23,716 bases of DNA from JBDGPU01 sp042219525 (GCA_042219525.1 JBDGPU010000138.1:1-23716), one strand, 5' to 3'; positions 7,701-15,059 are shown, counted from the first letter of the stretch. Made by a program: numbers and translations. Notes: generated by a model not told the origin, from the sequence alone.

Positions 7701-8249
7701 ATGAGTCTCATGGAAGCCGACGTCGCGATCGAGAACGTCATTACAACCGATCCGACGAAGGCGAAGGCCCTGGAAAACGACATCCGGGCCAAGATCCTCG
7801 ATATGCTGGCGGACGAGGAGATGACGATCGAGGCCATCCACGCGGAGCTCCAGCGCCGGGGGAGTGAGAAGGCCGAGACGACCGTTCGCCACCACGTGAA
7901 CGTCCTTACCGACGCGGACCTCGTCGAACTCGCGCGCCTCGAGGAGGCCGGCGGGGGAACGCAGAAACACTACAAATCGAACACCCGGGTGTTCTCGTAC
8001 GACCTTCCCGATGGAGCGGAGGAGACGCTCGACGGGGCGTTCGCCCAGATCCGTGACGAGATGGAAGGCGTGATCGAGGCGGCTCTCGACGAACACGAGG
8101 CCGAGATCGAGGCGGTTGCGCGGGAGATGAAACCCTGCCAGTACTGCGAGACGCAACACTACGAGGAGTACATCCTCCGTGAACTCGTCAACCGGTCGTT
8201 GACCGACCTGAGCGAAGACGGCGAGCTCGACGAGCACTTCGCCGAGTGA
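7701..8249 (+). CDS. Winged-helix (ArsR-like) regulator with C-terminal CxxC
   Basis: 182 residues. Residues about 15-85 form a winged-helix DNA-binding domain: DIRAKILDMLADEEMTIEAI, then AETTVRHHVNVLTDADLVEL as the recognition helix and wing. A helical region follows (AQIRDEMEGVIEAALDEHEAEIEAV), then a CxxC motif with a nearby His in CQYCETQHYEEYI (C146, C149), and an acidic tail. ArsR-type repressors commonly sense metals through such Cys pairs; the site here is C-terminal rather than on the DNA-binding helix. Together with the CCCC membrane remnant next door and the metal genes downstream, a metal- or thiol-sensing role is a reasonable inference. The ATG at 7701 is used; a second ATG at 7710 is possible. 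Confidence 0.82.
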   Translation: MSLMEADVAIENVITTDPTKAKALENDIRAKILDMLADEEMTIEAIHAELQRRGSEKAETTVRHHVNVLTDADLVELARLEEAGGGTQKHYKSNTRVFSYDLPDGAEETLDGAFAQIRDEMEGVIEAALDEHEAEIEAVAREMKPCQYCETQHYEEYILRELVNRSLTDLSEDGELDEHFAE

Positions 8250-8301
8250 GGCGGCCTTCGGTTTCCGGATGAGCTGATGCGAGTGTTGCTCGCCCGTCTT
8301 G

Positions 8302-8695
8302 TCACTCCGAGGCTCGCGACCGTCGAGACGGGCAGTCGCATACGTCGGCATCGTCGAGGTCCGCCGTAATCCGAAATGTACTCGACGTCAGTATCCCCAC
8401 GGCAGCGACGAAGAACAGGATCCCGAGTGGGGAAGACTGGTCCGTAAACGCCCAGTAGACGGGGCTGGCTGTAGCTCCGAACGCCGCACTGAGAAGCCCG
8501 TACGCTGCCGGTGCACAGCAACAACACGAGGTAGCGCCTGTCGTCGTGAGTGCTCCAACAGCGCCGCGATACGACCCTGTACTAACGTTGTGTTGCCACA
8601 GTGTCGTCGTGAGTGCGGCATTCACCCCGACCAGACCGATGAGTAGTGTGACTGCGATTCCGAGCAGACCAAACGGTTGAAGCAGAAAAGGTCGG
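8302..8695 (-). pseudogene. Truncated membrane protein with CCCC motif
   Basis: The minus-strand frame closing at 8302 encodes about 130 residues of real membrane protein. Hydrophobic segments are FGLLGIAVTLLIGLVGVNAA, then a Thr/Gly/Cys-rich segment ending TTTGATSCCCCAPAAYGLLS, then SSPLGILFFVAAVGILTSS, with a tail containing DVCDC. Upstream (above about 8695) the frame stays open only because it runs antisense through a tnpB fragment, so the native 5' end and start codon are gone. A chance GTG at 8709 is the nearest in-frame start. Four adjacent cysteines at a membrane helix suggest metal or thiol chemistry. It converges with the CxxC regulator, 52 bases away. I do not recognise the family. 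Confidence 0.7.
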
Positions 8696-9260
8696 CTCGC
8701 CGCACCCACTACTTCCACACACTCTCCAAGCACATCGTCCAGCGGTGCGTAGACGAAGGTGTTGGAACGATTCTGATTGGCAACCTCTCCGGGGTCCGCG
8801 ATGATGAGGAGAACGGCGAGTCGAAGAACCGGGGCAAGCACGGCAACCTCGACCTGCACTCGTGGGCGTTCGACCGCTTCACCTCGATGCTTGAGTACAA
8901 AGCCGAGATGGAAGGCATCACAGTCGAGCAAGTATCGGAGCGTGATACGTCGAAGTCGTGTTCGTGCTGTGGTCGGAAGCGTGACGCGAACCGTGTTGAG
9001 CGCGGTCTGTACGTCTGTGACGAGTGTGAGACGGGAGCGGACGCGGACGTGAACGGTGCTGAGAACATTCGGCAGTAAGTATCTCCGAGTTCACCGAGTC
9101 TTCCGGTGAATAGGAGTAACGGCTGGTTGACACAGCCATCGACGTACCTCTTCGACAAAGAGAGCGGATGCTTTGCACCGCGAGAACAGGCTACGTCGTA
9201 AACCACAATATCCCAACGGCGGTCGGGAATCCTCGCCCTTCAGGGTGGGGAGGATGTCAA
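8690..9260 (+). pseudogene. tnpB: Decayed IS200/IS605-family tnpB (IS1341 type), 3' part
   Basis: The frame ending at 9078 matches the C-terminal third of haloarchaeal TnpB (RNA-guided nuclease of IS200/IS605-type elements). It has RRTHYFHTLSKHIVQRCVDE, the RuvC-II neighbourhood GTILIGNLSGV, LDLHSWAFDRF, a zinc finger (CSCCGRK...YVCDEC) and RuvC-III (ADVNGAENIRQ). The N-terminal two thirds are missing, with the junction to the interrupted membrane gene near 8690-8700. A TAA at 9076 stops the protein, yet the same frame continues as recognisable tail (NGWLTQPSTYLFDKESGCFAPRE) to 9201, and more tail (PQYPNGGRESSPFRVGRMS) follows in another frame. So there is one nonsense change and one frameshift. 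No tnpA is present, so the element is dead. Confidence 0.88.
9229..9260 (+). ncRNA. Relic right end / omega-RNA-type hairpin of the tnpB element
   Basis: ATCCTC-GCCC, a TTCA loop and GGG-TGGG-GAGGAT form an imperfect hairpin at 9229-9255, followed by GTCAA at 9256-9260. In IS200/IS605 elements the right end carries such a hairpin and is the 3' scaffold of the omega-RNA, with flanking DNA as guide. By that rule the former guide would begin near 9261. The nuclease is broken, so any RNA would be a leftover. Confidence 0.4.
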
Positions 9261-9301
9261 CCTCTGCTGACGTACGTGCTCGTCTGTGACATTCCGGCAC
9301 C

Positions 9302-9314
9302 GCTGAAATTTTCA
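9302..9314. repeat. Short perfect palindrome
   Basis: Around 9302-9314 the sequence CTGAAATTTTCAG has six-base arms (CTGAAA/TTTCAG) about one central base. It lies in the roughly 145 bases between the tnpB right end and the microprotein gene, where I see no other feature. It could be a terminator or operator; no further support. Confidence 0.35.
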
Positions 9315-9405
9315 GATGCTGATCGGTTTTGATCCTCGTTGGTCGATACAAACAATTCTGGTATCGCTGTATTCGGCGGAAAAAGGAAGAGGATGGACGC
9401 TGTCC

Positions 9406-9504
9406 TTACGCCTCTACTCGATCGTCTTCGACGGACTCACGCTCGACCTTTGATCCTTCGTTCGTTTCCTCTTCGTTTGTGGGGCAGCCGCAATGTTCAC
9501 ACAT
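9406..9504 (-). CDS. 32-residue CxxCxC microprotein
   Basis: A short minus-strand gene: MCEHCGCPTNEEETNEG, then a charged tail ending DDRVEA and a TAA. The first seven residues hold three Cys in a CEHCGC cluster with a His, and the remainder is almost entirely acidic or polar with no hydrophobic core. That is the look of a metal- or thiol-binding microprotein rather than noise. It starts 89 bases from the divergent Cys-rich HxlR gene, with AT-rich DNA and inverted repeats between them. A CxxCGC start resembles the metal-binding N-terminus of some metallochaperones such as HypB, but nothing else matches, so I assign no function. It could be a decayed fragment, though codon usage and the clean ATG/TAA argue against that. 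Confidence 0.6.
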   Translation of the reverse strand: MCEHCGCPTNEEETNEGSKVERESVEDDRVEA

Positions 9505-9521
9505 TATTTAATGCCTCCAGT

Positions 9522-9568
9522 CAATACTTTGGGTAGAAAAGTACTTTAACTGTCCAGTCCAAAGTTTG
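9522..9568. promoter_or_regulatory. Inverted-repeat operator between microprotein and hxlR-like gene
   Basis: Two overlapping dyads lie in AT-rich DNA between divergent genes. TACTTT (9525-9530) and AAAGTA (9538-9543) form a perfect 6-base dyad with a 7-base gap. CAATACTTTGG (9522-9532) and CCAAAGTTTG (9559-9568) form a larger imperfect dyad. A TATA-like ACTTTAAC (9543-9550) faces the HxlR gene, and AAAGTATTG on the minus strand lies about 20-27 bases from the microprotein ATG. The position suits autoregulation by the HxlR protein. Confidence 0.55.
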
Positions 9569-9593
9569 CAAGTAACTTCGCGGGGGTAAACTC

Positions 9594-9938
9594 ATGGCAA
9601 ACACCGAATCATGCGCCTGTTGTACCGATAACACACCAACCTGCTATTGTCCGCTGACAGGGGTTATCGATGCTCTCAGTAAGAAATATGCTATGCAATT
9701 GATTAACGTGATTGGCGTTCACGATACTCTCCGATTCAGTGACCTTGAAAATCATCTTTCGACTGGAAGCACCTCGACACTCTCAGATCGCCTCGAAGAA
9801 CTTGGCGAGGCTGGATTAATCATCCGAACGCAATACGACGAAATCCCGCCGCGTGTTGAGTATGAGCTTACCGAAGAAGGCGAGCAATTACGTGAACGAC
9901 TTGAACCGCTGCTAGAATGGGCGGCTAATCGCGAGTGA
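9594..9938 (+). CDS. HxlR-family regulator with Cys-rich N-terminus
   Basis: 114 residues. After a Cys-rich leader (ESCACC...PTCYCPLTG; C7, C9, C10, C17, C19) comes a typical HxlR winged-helix: GVIDALSKKYAMQLINVIG, then RFSDLENHLSTGSTSTLSDR as the recognition region, LEELGEAGLIIR and YELTEEGEQLRERLEPLLEWA. HxlR proteins bind as dimers and several sense oxidants or electrophiles through a Cys near the same place. Five Cys here is unusual and suggests metal or thiol sensing. The gene is clearly more AT-rich than the surrounding genes, consistent with horizontal transfer. It faces the CxxCxC microprotein across a likely operator and converges on the MFS exporter; it may regulate either. Confidence 0.88.
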   Translation: MANTESCACCTDNTPTCYCPLTGVIDALSKKYAMQLINVIGVHDTLRFSDLENHLSTGSTSTLSDRLEELGEAGLIIRTQYDEIPPRVEYELTEEGEQLRERLEPLLEWAANRE

Positions 9939-10057
9939 AACATTAACGCCCCCATCATTAAGTTCGCAAATCGAGCGCTCGGACGTTTACATCAAATTAT
10001 TTCTGAATTGTGGGATTTCAACGGATCCGTCGTTTCCAAAACTCGTAAGCTGTTCTG

Positions 10058-11302
10058 CTACCCGCTCGTACTTGGTTCGGTTGCCGCCAGCGTTTCACCT
10101 CGGAACAGGGGAACCGCCACTAAAGCTGCGATGACGGCGGCCACTCCAAAGAGGACGAGTGCGGTATTCAACCCGAACTGCAACGCACCGCTGAATACCA
10201 GGCTACCGAGGCCGAAGCCGACGAACAATGCGAACACGTTGAGACCCATTGCCAGGCCGGTTTTGTCTGTCAGGTCGGTCACGATGCCCGCGAATAGCGG
10301 CTGGGTCATATCGTAGCCAATAGAGAGTGTGGTCACGAGTCCGGCGGCGACGAGGAGTGGGACGTCAAGCACGAGGCCGACGACGGAGATCCCGCCGATA
10401 ACGAGCCCGAGAGGAATAATCCACCGACGACCGTATCGGTCGGCTAGCTCGCCGATTTTCGGACCGAGGACGATTCCCGGAACTCCGTAGCCGACGATGG
10501 CGATCCCGATTCCGATTTCGCCGAGCCCGTACTGCTGGGTGAAGTAGTAGCCGAGCCACGTGTACACGCCCGAGTGGAAAAGCGCATTCAGGAAGACGTA
10601 TAAGTAGACGCTGAACCCTCGTTTACTCCGGAGAAGCCCGACGAACCCGCGAAGGGCATCAGTCGCCGTCATGGACGGGCCGTCCCCGGCATGCCCACCA
10701 AGCGCTGACCGATAGAACAGCAGCGCACCCATTATCCCGACACCGAGGACGGAAACGCCGAGGAACAGTCCACGCCAGCCGATGAACGGTTCGAGTACCG
10801 CGCCGCTGGTGGAACCGAACGCGATACCGGCCTGCATTCCGCCGAAGATCCAGCCCAATGCCCTGCCTCGAGTGCCGTACTCGTAGAGGTCGCCGATGAG
10901 CGTTATCGCGATAGGGACGACGGCACTCGCTCCAATGCCGGTCAGTAGGCGAATTGCGATAAGCGATAGTACCGTATCTACGGCGGCAGTCACGCCCGTG
11001 AGGAGAATGAACGCAACCATTGAGCCGAGTATCAACGGCCGCCGACCAACATTATCCGAGAGCGGACCATATACCAACGTGGCAAACCCGTACGGAATCA
11101 GATAGGCGGGGACGACGAGCCCCACGTACTCGACAGATACCCCGAATGTTTCCGCGAACTCGGGAATGAGCGGCGCGATCATGAACGCCTGGAAGAAGAT
11201 CAGGAACGTCGCCGTCGCGAGTACCAGCAGTACCTGTTCTCGCTGGCTATTCCGGAGTTTCGTTGTATTCATACAGCGGTTCGACCCCGAGACATCTGGC
11301 AT
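10058..11302 (-). CDS. MFS transporter, DHA1-like drug/solute exporter
   Basis: 414 residues with about twelve hydrophobic helices, an inner-membrane proton antiporter by family. The loop between helices 2 and 3 has the MFS signature (GPLSDNVGRRPLIL), repeated in the second half as GELADRYGRRWIIP. An Arg in AIRLLTGIGASAVVPIA matches helix 4, and helix 5 carries a glycine-rich segment (GRALGWIFGGMQAGIAFGS). These fit the 12-helix multidrug exporter group; the true substrate is unknown. Two starts are possible: the ATG at 11302, with a TATA-like TTCAAATAAC about 25-35 bases upstream, or the ATG at 11272 just before the first helix. It lies in the same direction as and 161 bases after the CopZ-like gene, and converges with the HxlR regulator. 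Confidence 0.9.
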   Translation of the reverse strand: MPDVSGSNRCMNTTKLRNSQREQVLLVLATATFLIFFQAFMIAPLIPEFAETFGVSVEYVGLVVPAYLIPYGFATLVYGPLSDNVGRRPLILGSMVAFILLTGVTAAVDTVLSLIAIRLLTGIGASAVVPIAITLIGDLYEYGTRGRALGWIFGGMQAGIAFGSTSGAVLEPFIGWRGLFLGVSVLGVGIMGALLFYRSALGGHAGDGPSMTATDALRGFVGLLRSKRGFSVYLYVFLNALFHSGVYTWLGYYFTQQYGLGEIGIGIAIVGYGVPGIVLGPKIGELADRYGRRWIIPLGLVIGGISVVGLVLDVPLLVAAGLVTTLSIGYDMTQPLFAGIVTDLTDKTGLAMGLNVFALFVGFGLGSLVFSGALQFGLNTALVLFGVAAVIAALVAVPLFRGETLAATEPSTSG

Positions 11303-11463
11303 CCGGCGCTAGTTCGCTGGGCCACTGTTATTTGAAAACGACTGCGAACCTACTTAGGCCCTATGAAAGATATTGTAGCACTACTGCAGTTATCTAACGC
11401 CGGAACTGTTCTCCGCATTCGGCCACTGTTCGCCTTTCACACCCGAAAATCGGCCCTGGAGAG

Positions 11464-11667
11464 CTACGCGGCGACGTCGTAGCCAGCGTCGTGGATCGCC
11501 TGTTTAACCTCGTCTTCGACATCCCCGTCCGCGGTGACTTCCACGCTATCGGCTTCGTGATCGGCCTCGACACGTCGCACCTCGTCGACGTTCTCGGTGG
11601 CGTTCGTCACGCGATCTTCACACCCGGTACAGGACATCCCCTCGACGGTGAATTCGTATTCTTCCAT
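11464..11667 (-). CDS. copZ: Copper chaperone (HMA domain)
   Basis: 67 residues comprising a single heavy-metal-associated domain. The metal-binding motif is GMSCTGCEDRV with C13 and C16, and the end of the ferredoxin-like fold is visible as AIHDAGYDVAA. The family carries Cu(I) in the cytoplasm to P1B ATPases. The protein is very acidic, as expected for a halophile. It is transcribed away from the ATPase gene, sharing the 240-base gap between them, and is followed by the MFS exporter on the same strand. A TATA-like CTAAGCATTACC (minus strand) lies about 22-34 bases before the ATG. The symbol is by family; the actual metal is not proven, since the neighbouring ATPase has a variant metal motif. 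Confidence 0.88.
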   Translation of the reverse strand: MEEYEFTVEGMSCTGCEDRVTNATENVDEVRRVEADHEADSVEVTADGDVEDEVKQAIHDAGYDVAA

Positions 11668-11909
11668 GGTTTGGTGTAACTTTGCTGTGGTAATGCTTAG
11701 AGCTTACGGCATCTTTCGTACCGTAACGACTGTAGTGATATTGAATAGGTCTCGCTGGAACGGAAGAAACCCCCCTTAAAATGGAAGCTTCCCTTGCTGA
11801 AACGGATCCCATCCTCATTTCGACTCAACGATCTTGATATCGTCATCTCCGTACCGCTACAATATTCGTCATAATGGTTAAGTGGACAGCGACGGAACAC
11901 CGGAACACG
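11668..11909. promoter_or_regulatory. Divergent promoter region, copZ-like / P1B ATPase
   Basis: A 242-base AT-rich gap between divergent metal genes. TATA-like elements lie near 11690-11701 (minus) and 11877-11884 (GGTTAAGT, about 27-33 bases before the ATPase ATG). A near direct repeat, CGTACCGTAAC (about 11717) and CGTACCGCTAC (about 11850), could be a regulator site. No strong palindrome was seen. Confidence 0.4.
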
Positions 11910-14267
11910 ATGACCGCTCAAACGCAGTTCAACATCGGCGGGATGAGTTGCTCATTCTGCGCCGAAAGCATCCAGAAGGCCCTCGAACGCACCGAGGGCG
12001 TCGAGGACGTCGACGTCAGCCTCGCCCACGAGGAGGTCCTCGTCCGATACGACGACGACGCCGTGAAACCGGTCGAGTTCAAGGACACCCTGCGCGACCT
12101 CGGCTACACGATCCGGTCCCCGGAGAAGGTGGAACGCTTCGCGGAGCAACAGGACGAGCTGGTGGAGGGCAAGCGACGCCTCCGCCTCGCGGGCGCCGCG
12201 TCCATCGTCACTGCCGGCCTGATGCTCTACATGCTCTTCGTCCGGGGCACGTTCGAGTCCACCTCGCGGGTCATGGACCTCGCTACCCTCGCCATCGCGC
12301 TCGCGACGATGTTCGGCCCGGGGCGCTACATCATCGAGAAGGCGTACAACAGCGTTCGCCGCCGGATCTTCAACCAGCACGTCCTCCTCGAAGCGGGGGC
12401 CTTCGGCGGCCTGCTGGGCGGCTTCCTCGGGCTCTTCGTCTTCCCCGGGTTTCCGACGGTCCACTTCTTCGCCGTCTCCGTCTTCATCACCACCTACCAC
12501 ATCCTCTCGGAGTACACCAGCCTCATCGTCCGCACGCGGGCCTCCCGCGCCGTACAGGACCTGCTGGACCTCCAGCCCGACGTCGCTCGCCGCGTCGTCG
12601 CGAGCGACGACGGCGAGGTCGAGGAGGTCGAGGAAGTCCCGGTCGACGAGCTGACGGTCGGCGACCGGGTCCGCGTCAAACCCGGTGAGAACGTGCCCAT
12701 CGACGGCGAAATCGTCGCCGGCGAGAGCGCGGTCGACGAGAGCGTCGCCACCGGCGAATCCGTCCCGATCGACAAGGGGCCGGGCGACGAGGTGATCGGC
12801 GGCAGCGTCAACCAGACCGGGACGCTGCTCGTCGAGGTCACCGCGACCGGCGAGGACGCGTTCCTCAACCAGGTCGCCCACCAGATCGAGGAAGCGCGGG
12901 CGATGAAACCCGGGATCATCAAGCTCGCGGACAGGGTACTGAAGTATTTCGTCCCGGCCGTCCTGTCGATCGCGGCGCTCGCGTTCCTGTTCTGGCTCGT
13001 CGTTCCGGCCGTCGTCCCCGGGACGTTCCTGGGGACGGGCCCGCAGGTCCAGACCGCCGCGTTCGCCGCGCTCGCGGTCCTCGTGTTGGGCTACCCCTGC
13101 GCGCTCGGGATGGCGACGCCGCTCGCGCTCATCCGCGGCGGCGGCATGGCCGCGAACCGCGGCATCCTGATGCGGAGCGGCGACGCGTTCCAGATCTTCC
13201 AGGACGTCGACCACGTCGTGCTCGACAAGACCGGCACCATCACCATCGGCGAACCGACCGTGAGCGAGGTCGTCGCGCTGGGCGATGGCCCGGGCGAGGA
13301 CAGCAACGGCGATGGCGACGAGAACGCTGACGCCGACAGCGACGTGCTTCGAACGGCAGCCGCGGCCGAAGTGTTCAGCGAACATCCGCTCGCGGCGGCC
13401 ATCCGGGAGCACGCCGAGGACCGCGGCATCGACGTCCCCGATCCCGACGAGTTCGAGAGCGTGACGGGGAAGGGCGTCCGCGCGACCGTCGAGGAGCGAG
13501 AGGTCCTGGTCGGCAAGCCGGGCTGGCTCCGGGAGGTCGGCGTCGACATCGCCGCGGCCGAGGCCGACCTCGAACGCCTCCAGGCGCGCGGGCTGACCGT
13601 CTCCGTCGTCGTGGTCGACGGCGACCCGGTCGGCCTGGTCGGGATCGGCGACGAGATCAAGGCCGACGCGCGCGAGACGGTCCAGCGGCTGAAAGACGAG
13701 TCGATCACCCCCATGATGATCACGGGCGACAACGAGCGGACGGCGCGCGCCGTCGCCAAGGAGGTCGGCATCGACCCGGAGCACGTGCTAGCGGACGTGC
13801 TCCCGGACGACAAGCGCAAGGAGATCCGGTCGTTACAGGACGCGGACCACCGCGTGGCGATGGTCGGCGACGGGATCAACGACGCCCCGGCGCTCACGCA
13901 GGCGGACATCGGCATCGCGATCGGCGCCGGCACCGACATCGCCATCGAGTCGGCGGACATCGTGCTGATGGGCGACCGGCTCGGCGGCGTGATGGACGCC
14001 TACGAGATCGGCGAGAACAGCTACCGAAAGACCCGCCAGAACCTCGTCGCCGCGTTCAGCTTCAACGGCGTCGGCGTCGCCGCGGCGACGACGGGGCTCG
14101 TCCACCCCGTCTTCGCCATGATCGCAATGGTGCTGTCGGTGTCGGTCGTGCTGGCCAACAGCTTCGCCGGCCAGCTGATCAGCGGGGAGGGAATCACGAC
14201 GGAGTTCGCCGCGGACACGGCCGACGTCCCCGAACCGGACTACTCGGCCGGCGCGGCCGCGGACTAA
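11910..14267 (+). CDS. copA: P1B-type heavy-metal ATPase with YPC metal motif
   Basis: 785 residues. An N-terminal HMA domain has GMSCSFCAES (C14, C17). The actuator TGES is at about 281-284. The helix-6 metal motif is LGYPCALGMATPLAL (Y395-P396-C397) where Cu(I) pumps have CPC. The phosphorylation site DKTGTIT has Asp about 439, the SEHPLA His is about 492, and the hinge GDGINDAPAL is about 653. The nucleotide-binding domain has an acidic Asn/Asp-rich insert (residues about 465-480). All catalytic residues are intact, so it should be an active inner-membrane metal exporter, but Tyr for the first Cys and FSFN in helix 7 make the substrate uncertain. The ATG at 11910 gives a normal HMA start; an upstream ATG at 11874 would add 12 residues. 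The symbol is by family only. Confidence 0.9.
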   Translation: MTAQTQFNIGGMSCSFCAESIQKALERTEGVEDVDVSLAHEEVLVRYDDDAVKPVEFKDTLRDLGYTIRSPEKVERFAEQQDELVEGKRRLRLAGAASIVTAGLMLYMLFVRGTFESTSRVMDLATLAIALATMFGPGRYIIEKAYNSVRRRIFNQHVLLEAGAFGGLLGGFLGLFVFPGFPTVHFFAVSVFITTYHILSEYTSLIVRTRASRAVQDLLDLQPDVARRVVASDDGEVEEVEEVPVDELTVGDRVRVKPGENVPIDGEIVAGESAVDESVATGESVPIDKGPGDEVIGGSVNQTGTLLVEVTATGEDAFLNQVAHQIEEARAMKPGIIKLADRVLKYFVPAVLSIAALAFLFWLVVPAVVPGTFLGTGPQVQTAAFAALAVLVLGYPCALGMATPLALIRGGGMAANRGILMRSGDAFQIFQDVDHVVLDKTGTITIGEPTVSEVVALGDGPGEDSNGDGDENADADSDVLRTAAAAEVFSEHPLAAAIREHAEDRGIDVPDPDEFESVTGKGVRATVEEREVLVGKPGWLREVGVDIAAAEADLERLQARGLTVSVVVVDGDPVGLVGIGDEIKADARETVQRLKDESITPMMITGDNERTARAVAKEVGIDPEHVLADVLPDDKRKEIRSLQDADHRVAMVGDGINDAPALTQADIGIAIGAGTDIAIESADIVLMGDRLGGVMDAYEIGENSYRKTRQNLVAAFSFNGVGVAAATTGLVHPVFAMIAMVLSVSVVLANSFAGQLISGEGITTEFAADTADVPEPDYSAGAAAD

Positions 14268-14351
14268 CCGGCGTCGTCGCCGGCGAAAACAGGTCGGCGC
14301 GCGGGCGCTGCCGGTAGTGACAGCCGGGCGCCGGTCAGGTGTTGGCACCGG

Positions 14352-15059
14352 TCAGGTGCTAGTCGACCCGCGCGTGAACGGCTCCTCCTCCTCTTCCTGT
14401 TTCTCCTCGGGCAGGTCGACGCCCTCGGCGGCCTGCACCGTGTCGGTCTCTTTCATCGTATCGACGTGCCAACGATCGATCTCGGATTCGTAGGCCTGGA
14501 GGATCTCGCTCACCTCGGACTTCAGCTCGTCGTCGTTGACGTTGACCTCGAAGACGAACTCCTCCTCGGCCTCGCCGCGCCCGACCTGCTGGATGTTGGC
14601 GCTGATCAGCTCGTTGTCGAAGTAGTAGGGCGCGAGCTGTGTCATCACCTTCTGGTACACCGTGTCCTCGACGGTCCGGAGGGCTTTCCGGCCCGCGGAG
14701 TCGGCGGCGCGCGCGACGTGGTTGAGCGAGTCCCCCCAGCGTTCGAGGGCCGCTTCGCTGTCCCCCTCCTCGACCTTCTCGTAGGATTCGCTGAGCTTGG
14801 CGCCGGCCTCCTGGAGGTCCTCGCCGGCCGTCTTGCCGGCCTCCTCGCCCTCGCCCTCGGCGACGGAGGCCTGCTCGGCCGTCTTCTCCGAGATGTCCTC
14901 GTCGATCCGCTCGTGGGATTTCGGTCGCCACTTGTCCCACTCGTGGAACGCGTCCGTATTGATGCCGGCCTCGCGGAGCGCCTGGGTGATCCGCTCGCCG
15001 TGCTCGACGACGTCGCCCCAGTCGCCGCGGACTTTGAACCCGGAGATGCTCTCTTCCAT
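14352..15059 (-). CDS. Haloarchaeal conserved protein (probably DUF5828)
   Basis: 235 residues, soluble and highly acidic. The N-terminal GFKVRGDWGDVVEHGERITQ leads into an acidic Ala/Glu-rich helical middle (EQASVAEGEGEEAGKTAGED), followed by the helical LNHVARAADSAGRKALRTVE and TVYQKVMTQLAPYYFDNELI. A beta segment, EFVFEVNVNDDELKSEVSEI, and an acidic tail follow. From memory this matches the family Pfam calls DUF5828, confined to haloarchaea; no function is known to me. A good TATA box (GTTTATACGCG on the minus strand, near 15088-15098) precedes the ATG by about 30-40 bases. It shares the strand with the small CxxC protein upstream and converges with the P-type ATPase, with about 85 bases between stops. 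Confidence 0.85.
   Translation of the reverse strand: MEESISGFKVRGDWGDVVEHGERITQALREAGINTDAFHEWDKWRPKSHERIDEDISEKTAEQASVAEGEGEEAGKTAGEDLQEAGAKLSESYEKVEEGDSEAALERWGDSLNHVARAADSAGRKALRTVEDTVYQKVMTQLAPYYFDNELISANIQQVGRGEAEEEFVFEVNVNDDELKSEVSEILQAYESEIDRWHVDTMKETDTVQAAEGVDLPEEKQEEEEEPFTRGSTST

Noticed and set aside
8302..8931. A 209-residue membrane protein gene
   Set aside because: Its N-terminal half is antisense to tnpB; only the part below about 8695 has membrane-protein character.
11952..13784. A 610-residue minus-strand gene opposite the P1B ATPase
   Set aside because: Same antisense artefact; the plus strand carries all ATPase motifs.
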